A stretch of 64,000 nt of DNA from Gibbula magus (taxonomy: Eukaryota > Mollusca > Gastropoda > Trochida > Trochidae), in assembly GCA_936450465.1 (NCBI GenBank), contig OW388291.1, forward strand, positions 32,340,656 through 32,404,655, written 5' to 3'. The translations under genes and the position numbers were made by a program. Every line of letters begins with the position of its first letter. The stretch's first letter is position 1. Shown here one piece after another: positions 45,196-57,100 of the stretch. The notes beneath the pieces are model-generated. The model worked only from the letters and a program-made list of their open reading frames with translations, was not told the DNA's origin and did not search any database.

Positions 45196-48100
45196 GTAGG
45201 TTCTTATAACATGGTTATATTTGGGTTAACCCTACCTTCAATTATAGTACAAATTCTTGCGAGATTCGAACCCACACCCTCAGAGAAAGGAACCTATCGC
45301 TAGCACTGACGGCACCAACAGCTCGACACGACCACCGAGACCCGGATGCTTTACTCTGGAGGTGTGGGTTCGAATCCCGCAAGGGACTTGGCCTACAAAG
45401 TACAAGAATTTGTACTATTGAAAGTAGTGTTATCCCAAATATAACCGTGTTATATTTGTTCACTACCTAAATGGCATTTGTTCCGTTTGTAAGGGTTATT
45501 TGTTTCCCTTTAGATCGTGCAGTTAAACTATGTTTGTGTGATTGCTTCTCTCTAGCCCATGCAGTCTAAACTTTTTTGTGATTGTTTCCCTCTTGCAGTC
45601 TATGTTTAGGTGGAAAAGTATTCCCCTCGAGATATTGAAGTCTCCCCAGATCTTGTGATTTAATATTGTTTGTGATCACTCCCATCTCGATCTTGCAGTT
45701 TAACTGCGTTTGTGAGGAAAATCGTTTCCTTCCAGAACTTGTAGTCTTAATGTTTTAGTTATTGCCCCTCTAGATCTTGCAATCTAGCCTTGCTTGTGAT
45801 TGCCCCTCTAGATCTTGCAATCTAGCCTTGCTTGTGGTTGCCCCTCTAGATGTTACAGTCTAGCCTTGCTTGTGATTGCCCCTCTAGATCTTGCAATCTA
45901 GCCTGGCTTGTGATTGCCCCTCTAGATCTTGCAATCTAGCCTTGCTTGTGGTTGCCCCTCTAGATGTTACAGTCTAGCCTTGCTTGTGATTGCCCCTCTA
46001 GATCTTGAAATCTAGCCTTGCTTGTGATTGCCCCTCTAGATCTTGCAATCTAGCCATGCTTGTGATTGCCCCTCTAGATGTTACAGTCTAGCCTTCCTTG
46101 TGATTGCCCCTCTAGATCTTGCAATCTAGCCTTGCTTGTGATTGCCCCTTTAGATCTTGCAATCTAGCCTTCCTTGTGATTGCCCCTCTAGATGTTACAG
46201 TCTAAGTTTGTTTTGATTTTCCCCCTTGATCTTGCAGTCATAGTTTGTTGTGATTGTTTCTTCTTGACCGCGAAATTACCTTGTTTGTGTTTGTTACCCT
46301 CAATATTTCGAAGCCTAAACTTTGTTTCTGGAATGTTCCCCCCTCGATCTTGTCGTCTGACCTTTCTTGTGACCTCCCTGTGGATCTTACAGTCTTACTT
46401 TATCTGATTGATTTCCCCTCTAGATCCTGCGGTCTGACCTTGTTTGTGATCCCTTCCCTCAAAATTGTGATTGTTTTCCCGTTGATGTTTCAGTCCAACC
46501 TTATTTGTAAATGTTTTCCGTCCTCGCCTGTACCGTATTCTCACCAGACAACCAATCTGATACTTATGATATTATCTGTAATAAAACGACAATTAAAAAT
46601 GAGAAGGTTCATGTCTGTCAAAACATCGGTTACTTATCTCCATATCCTTGATCATTGTTCCCAACATTGACATAGATGTATGGATGTGTATGGTTGTATA
46701 TACATCATTCTTTCTTTGACTCTTTGTTGTATATCAAGCTTACGAATTAGAAATACTTTTCATTTAGATAGTGAACAAATATAACATGGTTATATTTTGG
46801 ATAACACTACCTTCAACCGTACACATTTTTGTACTTTTTCGGACCGAGACCAATCGGCCGAGGCCCGAAAAAGTACAAGAATTTGTGCTATTGAAGGTAG
46901 TGTTATTCCAAATATAACCATGTCAAGCTTACCAAGCAATTACTGTGCAGGGATTCTCTTCTCTCATACCGTACATCATTATGTCCTGAACTTTGAGCTA
47001 GCTCCTATACTATAATATTGTATGTATGTCTTTTGCACAGTTTTCAGAATCGTTTTTTGTTTCAAAGCATATATGACACAAACTGTGTTGTTAGACGTAG
47101 TCATGACTCTTAGAAGCGTCACATTTGAATTCAATTTGAATGTATAAAATAAAACGTTTGATAAATAAACCGTTATTACATATTTACCATATCTTATAAG
47201 TATTTGGGCGTTCATTTTTCTAGCTCGGCATCATGGCATGTTACGCAGGCAACTCTCTCGGTGCAAGCTCTAAAGGTTATCCGTTCGTTAAGATCAAATG
47301 TCAATGATTTCATTAATTTGCCAATTAATGTTTTGTTACATATATTCGATGTCAAAGTTCTCCCAATACTTTTGTACGGTTCTGAGGTCTGGGGATTTCA
47401 TCCTTCTGCTGCAGTGGAGCGTGTTGCAGACAATTATTATAAACAGGTTCTTCATCTGGGTCGAGGCTCTCCTTGTATTGCTGCTCGAGGTGAATTGGGT
47501 CGCTTTTCCATCAAAGTCAATCAATACTTAAGAATAATCAAATATTGGATTAGAATTTTGCATCAGGATGTTAACAGTATTTTGTGTAAAACATATAATT
47601 TCCAATTCTTAAACGCAGAAGCAGGTAGAAAGTGTTGGGCTCTAAACGTTAAAAATTTGCTCTTTAGTTATGGATTTGGATATGCTTGGGTAAATCAGGA
47701 TGTTGGGTGTGTCGAAAGTTTTATATCAGAGTTTAGAGATAGATGTATTATGATTAATAATCAGAGATGGTATGAAAGTATTTGTAACATGTCTAAATTG
47801 GATGTTTTTCGGACTTTTAAATTTGACTTTAGGTTTGAACCATATTTATCTATTATTACTGTTCCTGTCTATAGGATAGCCTTAACTCAGTTTCGTTGTT
47901 CCAGTCATATTTTGCTTGTAGAAGAGGGTAGGAAGTATAATTTACATCGTAATGAAAGATTATGTCCTTTTTGTGTTACCCCTTGTATTGAATCTGAATA
48001 CCACTTCTGTTTAAGATGTCCATATTTTGCAAAGTTAAGACATGATATTCTACCTTTGTACTACTGCACCAACCCAACGATGGAAAAGTTTAAACAACTT

Positions 48101-51100
48101 ATGTTATCTGTTAATCCAAAAACTGTTAATCAGTTAGCAAAATATGTATTTCTTGGTTTAAAAATGAGGAAAAAGTACTTTGAAAATATTGCTGTATCAT
48201 GTTGATTACTATTATATTTTACGGCGCTTGTATCGATATGTATTAGCTTTATGTACTTGTATAATGGGCCTGTGGCCCCTTTACAGTAATAAACTCATTC
48301 ATTCATTCATTCATTCATTCATTCATTCATTCATTCATTCAAACTCATTCATATTTACCATATCCATGACAACACATCTTTAAATTCTATGTCTAGGTTT
48401 GGGAAGCTTGCACTTTCATAAAAAAAAATGTTTATAAAAATGTTATTGCGCATCTTTCAAAACAGTTTCACATCTTTAGGTGCATTTTAAAAAAAAGGAC
48501 CACTGTAACAAAAATTGAATTTGACAAGGGTCATAACTCACAAACCGGAAGAGGAAATAGGGATTCGAATTCAATTATATTAATTGTCCTGCGGTTATCA
48601 GCCCTGGAAGTTTAATGAAAATCTACCGACCAAATGTTGTGCTAGAACTTCCGCAAAAGGCCGGAATGATAATGACAAATAAAAGACAAAATGATAACAG
48701 TAGTTCTTTCAGATTTTCGTCTGAAGACCTAATTAAAGTATGTGTATTTTGGAATGATACTATGTTTGATGGCGTTAGACATGACACATATACGTTATCT
48801 TTAGGGCAGAACCAAACGGATACGGGAGGTAACTCTGATGTCAGCCTTCCTGGGAGTTACCCAACTTGTTTTGAGAAGTATGCTTCCTGTCGATGGCGCA
48901 TCGGGTTCACAGTGACCTTTCTGTATTCAACCAACTTATGTCTGAAGCAAACCATGTCATTTGCTCTGGTCTGTATGACCGGCGGTCAAGGTAACCAAGG
49001 CAACCAAGGCAACTCTAGCATTTCGAATGGGACAGATGTAAGTACAGTTGTATATGTAAAGTACATAATTATACTCATGGCCATAAAGGTTGTCATTCCT
49101 ACAAAAAAATCGAAGTTTTGGCTGCATGCTCACAGAAATGATAATCCTGATTAAAAGTCGTTAACCACTGGAACATCTCGTCAAAACACATCTTAGGATT
49201 AGGATATGATTAGGTAGGATATCCAATTAGGATATCCACATGTTCCACCTTCTCTTGAAATATACATGCACGAAGACTGGATATGCAAACCTGTCGGTGA
49301 CATTCTTCATTATAGCACAGCATGCAAACGTGACATTTGTAACTAACAAACGATGCCAAAACACCATGAGCATTGGAAATCAGAAAGTCGGAATGGCATT
49401 AACGGAGGTCAGACATGCCGTTATTGTTAACCAATTTTTGTAAGCAAATAACCCGTGCAACGTCAGAGATGACCGCCGATTATGGCGTTTGTTAGAACGC
49501 CATCGACGTCTGTCAGCCACGTGACGTTGTGACAGGGTGGTGTCAATGACTTTCTGGGGAAACGGTTAACAGGAGGTTATTGCAACGTGGTTACTCAGGA
49601 ATAAGACCTCTCGGACGACCAAAGTTGACACACCCACACAAGATTCTGCGTCATCGGAGGGCCGAACAGCACCGCAACATAACAGTCTAACGATAGCGTC
49701 ACATCATTCTTACTGACGAGTCTCATCCTCTTCCAGTTCATGGACGTGAGCGTGTATGTGAACGTGTTCGAAGAATGGTTGGAGAAAGGTTCAGAGATGA
49801 CTGTAGAAAGTCTTGTTAAGTCGGCGGAGGTGGTACTATTATGATTTAGGGCAGGGACCTTATATACGGGTCCCTGTTTAGGGCGACATTCATGTCAATA
49901 GAAAAACTAGTTCTGATTCAGATACTCTAAACGTCGATGTATGCGCATGACTGCGCACCCGACGCAGAGTCTCAAGCCTATATTACTTCAGCAGTGGGCT
50001 GTCGGTTTCATCTTTCATGGCACTTTGCTTTCTACGTCAATACATACGAACCAGCTAACATAATTGGGCACGCTGATCGAAAGATGAACCCTTTGGTTAC
50101 AATTTTCGACCGTTGTCTCAACTTCAAAAAATGTCTTTAATAACCAGCAACATTGAATCCATCGCTACCCTATCCTTTAGACAAATTGACAGCTTGGGTC
50201 AAGATTTCGAAAGTGAAATTTTGGAGCGGTTCAGAAACGAACCAGGATTTACATTTGAATGTGCGCTTTTTTATACATAAGGAAAAGAAAATTTCAGTGA
50301 GTAAACAAAGTTTTTTTTAACAAACAATATTATTCTTATGGCTTGAAAAGATAATTGGGTTTCTTTGGTGGGGAAAACATGAGAATACATGTAAAGCAAA
50401 GAACAACGGCTTATATGTCATCTTGTTGGGTCTGGATAGTGAATAAATTGAAAATAAAAACCCACGGAAATGTCGCGATCACTGTAACTGAACTCCGGTT
50501 CGTTTCTGAACCGTTTCTCAATTTAGATTTCTAAGACATGAGCCAATTTGACATCTGAAAAGGAAGGGGTAGCTATGAATTAAATGGTGCTGAATATTAA
50601 CGAATTTTCTAAAGTGAAACGGCAGTCGGATTTATAGTGGGTTAATTAATCTTTCGATCCGTATGCCAATTTTCATCAAATATTACGTATTCATCGAGTC
50701 GGAACCGTTTGAAGGCAAAAAAGACCTTCTGGACAAGAATCGGGTCGGAAGCTGCTGAAGAAAAAATGGTCTTTGATGCTTGACGTCGACGTAGGAAGAC
50801 GTTTGACTATGGAATAACGTAACGTTTGCTTATCCAAAGAAAATTTAAATCAAAGAACCTTTCGACAAGTTTTGGAAAAAAGTTTGTTCCCCATGCTCGT
50901 CAGATATTCATGACAACAATTTTCTGTTGAAAGATGACAATGCCCGTTCCCACTGTGCAGGGGCAATAAACGATTTATTCCTGCAAGAAGGCGTTGACCT
51001 CCTGCTATGGCCGACAAAAGCCCGGATATGAACACCACAGAGTATATGTAGGACAGAATGGAGAGGCAGCTGAGAGAGATAGACCCTCCCGCTACCACTC

Positions 51101-54100
51101 TGCACCAATTGGGTCAGTGCTTGATCGAGATCTGGAACATTGTGGCCGTAGCAGATGTAGCGGACGTGTTGACAGCGCGCCCAGGTGGCGCCATGCAACA
51201 TTAATATGAATAATCATTTGATAACAACAATAAGCAACAGCCCTCTGGCCATGACGGCGCCATGCACAATTAATATGAATAATCACTTGATATCAACAAT
51301 AAGCAACAGCCCTCTGGCCATTACGGCGCCATGCAAAATTAATATGAATAATCATTTGATAACAACAATAAGCAACAGCCCTCTGGCCATTACGGCGCCA
51401 TGCACAATTAATATGAATAATTACTTGATATCAACAATAAGCAACAGCCCTCCGGCCATTAAGGCGACATGCAAAATTAATATGAATAATCGCTTGATTA
51501 AAATCAGCAACAGCCCTCTGGCCATTACGGTGCCATGCAAAATTAAAATGAATAATCACTTGATATCAACAATAAGCAACAGCCCTCTGGCCATTAAGGC
51601 GACATGCAAAATTAATATGAATAATCGCTTGATAAAAATCAGCAACAGCCCTCTGGCCATTACGGTGCCATGCAAAATTAAAATGAATAATCACTTGATA
51701 TCAACAATAAGCAACAGCCCTCTGGCCATTACGGCACCATGCACAATTATTATGAATAATCACTTGATATCAACAATGAGCAACAGCCCTCTGGCCATTA
51801 CGGCCCCATGCAAAATTAATATGAATAATCACTTAATATCAACAATAAGCAACAGCCCTCTGGCCATGGCGGCGCCATGCACAATTAATATGAATAATCA
51901 CTTGATATCAACAATAAGCAAACAGCGCTCTTGCCATGGCGGCGCCATGCACAATTAATATGAATAATCACTTGATATCAACAATAAGCAAACAGCGTTC
52001 TTGCCAATACGGCGCCATGCAGAATTAATATGAATAATCACTTGATATCAACAATAAGCAACATCCCTCTGGCCATCACGGCGCCTTGCAAAAATAATAT
52101 GAATAATCACTTGATATCAACAATAAGCAACAGCCCTCTGGCCATCACGGCGCCATGCAAAATTAATATGAATAATCACTTGATATCAACAATAAGCAAC
52201 AGCCCTCTGGCCATCACGGCGCCATGCAAAATTAATATGAATAATCACTTGATATCAACAATAAGCAACAACCCTCTGGCCAATACGGCGCCATGCAAAA
52301 TTAATATGAATAAGCACTTGATATCAACAACAAGCAACAACCCTCTGGCCATCACGGCGCCTTGCAAAAATAATATGAATAATCACTTGATAACAACAAT
52401 AAGCAACAGCCCTCTGGCCATCACGGCGCCATGCAAAATTAATATGAATAATCACTTGATATCAACAATAAGCAACAACCCTCTGGCCATCACGGCGCCT
52501 TGCAAAAATAATATGAATAATCACTTGATAACAACAATAAGCAACAACCCTCTGGCCATCACGGCGCCATGCAAAATTAATATGAATAAGCACTTGATAT
52601 CAACAACAAGCAACATCCCTCTGGCCATCACGGCGCCTTGCAAAAATAATATGAATAATCACTTGATAACAACAATAAGCAACAACCCTCTGGCCATCAC
52701 GGCGCCATGCAAAATTAATATGAATAAGCACTTGATATCAACAACAAGCAACATCCCTCTGGCCATCACGGCGCCTTGCAAAAATAATATGAATAATCAC
52801 TTGATAACAACAATAAGCAACAGCCCTCTGGCCATCATGGCGCCATGCAAAATTAATATGAATAATCACTTGATATCAACAATAAGCAACAACCCTCTGG
52901 CCATCACGGCGCCTTGCAAAAATAATATGAATAATCACTTGATAACAACAATAAGCAACAACCCTCTGGCCATCACGGCGCCATGCAAAATTAATATGAA
53001 TAATCACTTGATAACAACAATAAGCAACAGCCCTCTGGCCATCACGGCGCCATGCAAAATTAATATGAATAAGCACTTGATATCAACAACAAGCAACATC
53101 CCTCTGGCCATCACGGCGCCTTGCAAAAATAATATGAATAATCACTTGATATCAACAACAAGCAACAACCTTATATGTGACCTCATGACATTTGATCCGA
53201 ATCTGCTTTTGTAGCGTCATGTAAATATGCAAAAATTCAGGTTAATGTTTTTAAATGACTCTTTTTGAAGTAAAATACCTTGACCTTTAACACTTTTTAT
53301 TTTCAGTACAAAGTATTCAAGTACACATATAAGTAAATAAAACGGTGCCATAACAATCAACTATTGGAAAACCTCTATGACCACGAGTATAATGACAAGG
53401 GAGATAAAACGCTTTGTTTAATATCAGTGACACATTGATTCGATGTATTTGATAAACATGGTAATCACCACAGTTATGCTAATGAAATACGACTAGATTT
53501 CCAATATACACTCATGGCAAAAATGGTTGTCACCCCCCTAATATTTAATTAAATTGGAGTTTATATCACATTGTATGCATGGCAATGTTGGTTTTCCATG
53601 GAAATGTCATTACAGGCATGAAGTTACATTAACTCACACTTTACAATGAACAGATTCAGCGGTTTCATGTAGACCACGTGCATTTCATTGAAATGATTGA
53701 AATTTGTCTCCTTAGGTTTGTCATTTCCATCGATTACTATAGACCTCTTTCATAAGATACAGCTTCACGACTATAGTTTCTGAAAAGCATAGACCATGCC
53801 TGGTCCCACTCCACCAGGAATCAGACATGAAATCATTGGCATGAGTCGTGGTGGCGCTTCGAATCGTGTCATTGCTGCAGCATGTAACGTCAGTGTTAGA
53901 ACTGTTCAAAGGATTAAAAGACTGCACGCCATACAGGGAAATGTTGTTCCGAATAAGTCTTCAGGCCGTCCCAAGAAAACTACGGTTCGTCAGGATAGAA
54001 TTCTTCTTCGTTTGACCCGACGTCATAGACGTCTTTCGTCTTTGACTCTTGCACAGAGATGGGGGGCTCATATTAATACGCCCATTTGCCGGAGAACTGT

Positions 54101-57100
54101 AGTGAACAGGTTGCTCCAGCATGGATATAAGGCAAGAAGACCTGCCATCAAACCATTCTGGACACTGGTCCACCGCAGGGCACGGCTTGCTTGGGCGCAG
54201 CAGCACCGCAGAATCCAACTTGGACATTGGCGTCACGTCATATTTACTGATGAGTCTCGTTTCCTACTGCATAAGGTGGACAGGAGAATGAGAGTGCGAC
54301 GTTTACGTGGGGAAAGGTTCAATGACGACTGTCTGCAGCATCAGGTTGCCCACGGTGGCGGTTCTGTACACGTATGGGCAGGAATACACCATAACGGTAA
54401 AACGGATCTTGTCGTCCTTCAAGGAAACGTCAACCAGAGGTCGTACAGACGTCTTCTTGAAACCGTTTGCCTCCCACATGCAAGAAGAGTGTATGGCAAC
54501 AACTTCCTGTTGCAGGACGATAATGCACCAGCCCATCGTGCACGTACAGTGAACGCTTTCATTCAGGCACAAGGAGTAACAAGATTGCCCTGGCCTTCAA
54601 AAAGTCCGGATATGAATCCGATAGAACATGCTTGGGATCAGCTTGACCGTGCAATTAGAAGACTGGACCCTGCTCCTGCAAATTTACAGCAATTGCGGGC
54701 TGCTCTTGTGAATGAATGGAACAATTTGGCTGTTGCAAACATCAACACACTGATAGACAGTATGCCTGCCCGAATTATCGCCCTTGAAAATTCCAGAGGC
54801 GGTGCTACCCGATATTAGGCTTGTAAATATACTCATACATGACTGCAGAATGAAATAAAACCGACAATTGAACTTGAAAATGTAATTTGTTTTATTGATA
54901 CCCATCCAATTGATACTATATGGATACTGTAAAAAATTGCCCTTTTTCACAGGGACCATACATATCCTGATAGAATTTCTTAAATTGGCCAGCACAAGAC
55001 CAAAATACAAGCTGGTATGTTTTACGAATGTTTTTCCCAATCACACAAATCATTCTGACAGTTATTGCATGTTTGATTATTTGTCCACACTCAGTTAAAC
55101 TTGACGTAGCGTTCTCAGTCTGGGGGTGACAACCATTTTTGCCATGAGTGTACATGTACATGTATTTGTAACACCTCGGTAATCCAAAACATTGATGTTA
55201 GATATGAAATGATATCTTTTGATACATTACAACCAGCAGAACTTGATAACATAATAAAAAAAAGTATATTTTTACATAATTAGTTCAGTGACCTTGTTCT
55301 AACAAAAACATTGATACTAGATATTACTCGATATCACTCGATATATTTGAATACATTTATTTACAATATTTTGTATGGTCATCGCAAAACGTATATTTTT
55401 TACATGAATAGTGACCTAGTCCTAACAAAACTAGGACATTTACTTCTACGTGTGTGTGTACCCAGATGTATGAGTTCGACTGGGACAGTCAAACCCAAGG
55501 CGTCCTGCTCTCCACTTCATTCTATGGCGCCATCATCGCCCCGTTCTTCGCTGGTCCGGCAATCAGAAGATTCGGGGCTAAGTTGACGATCCAAGCCTCG
55601 GTTCTGATGATAGCAGCGATGTCGTGCCTCAGTCCCCTCGCGGCAAGAACAAGCGTGGACCTGTTGATAGCCAACAGGGTGGTACTTAGTTTCTTCACTG
55701 TAAGAAGGTTTGCGAATTCTTCATGAGGAGTTAGAAATGAATTCAGTGAAATGTTTTAAAGAAATAATGAGGTTCTACTGAGGGGAGTGAGGGAAGAGGG
55801 GGGTCAGTCATTATAAGGGGGATTTTACCTTTTGGAAATGTTAAATGCAAAATTTTCGACCACTGCAAATGACACAATACCAAGAATTTCGTGAGTGAAA
55901 AGCTGACTTGAAAGAGCCTTAAATTGTAACAGCCGCTTATTTCGTGCTTAAGCTAAAGGGAAGCAGGACGAATGAAAAAATTCATTTTAGAATATTAGAA
56001 TTGTCATTCAAAATAATTTGGAGTACACCGAACGTTTTTTCCTCACTTGGACGTCTTTTAAAAAATAACCAAACAATTACGTACCTACCTAAATGAAAAA
56101 AAACCAAGACGTCATGGCAACGGTTGATCAATTCTAGTGGGTAACCTCCTAATACTTAAACAGTCATTTCTTAGACAACTTAAAAAAAAAACTATCGTGT
56201 TTACAGCACAGCTAATGCTCAAGCTGATGCCTATGTCTAAAAATGGAACAGTCCTGGAGAATGCATATGTCCAATACTTAAGGAATAATTTTTTTAAATA
56301 TTTGAACATATTTCCAAGACCAAACTATTTAATGAAAGAGTCTGAAAACAAAAACAACAAACGTTATGTTGTTGTGAATTATGAATGCACATCCTTTCTT
56401 GTGATTATGTTGTTTCAACATATTTAAAAAAAATTAAATTATAAAGAACTGTGATTATTTAACAAATTGTTTAGCTTATGTTAACTCCCATACAACATAT
56501 GATACATAATGAAATTAAAATACGACATCAATGGTTTTCCCGTATTGGCCGTTTCCCCGTATTGGCCCAGTTGTCGAATCATATGGTCTAAGCCGTAAAT
56601 GCCATATAAGTACCATAACATTGATAGTTAATCAACAAAATTATATTAAAGATAAATATACACATACCTCAAGCACATAAACATTTATGTTCACTTGCAG
56701 TCAGATGGTTGTGTTTATCAACCAATCTGTAAATATATAAATACGAAATAATTAATATTCTCAAGTAGACATACATATACATGGGGCGGCAACGAACAAT
56801 TTGACGAAATCGAGTGCCGTTGCTTAAGTGAAAATTTGGTAGAGCATTCCATAAATTCATTGTGTCAGGTACAATGATCTTTAAAGTGATTTGACAAAAT
56901 CGAGTGCCGTAGTTAACGTGAAAATAAATCCATTTTCAGTTTGAGCAATTTGTTTGAATTCTGTACTAACTCTCTCGAATTTATTAGAACATTCAATAAA
57001 CTGAGTTTGTCTGGTAAATATGATCTTGCGAAGTTTCTAATATTCGAGATTGTTCAGACTTATTTCGAAGGCATATATTGATGTAAACATAAGTAGCATC

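Noticed and set aside
46254..46670. 138-codon frame
   Set aside because: Covers diverged minisatellite units; no domain.
48615..49154. 179-codon ORF taken as a whole
   Set aside because: Its end runs past a gtaagt donor into intron and its beginning overlaps a repeat-like stretch; only 48805-49037 fits the transporter.
54303..54572. Minus-strand and shifted frames over the transposase
   Set aside because: Shadows of the intact transposase ORF at 53796-54818.
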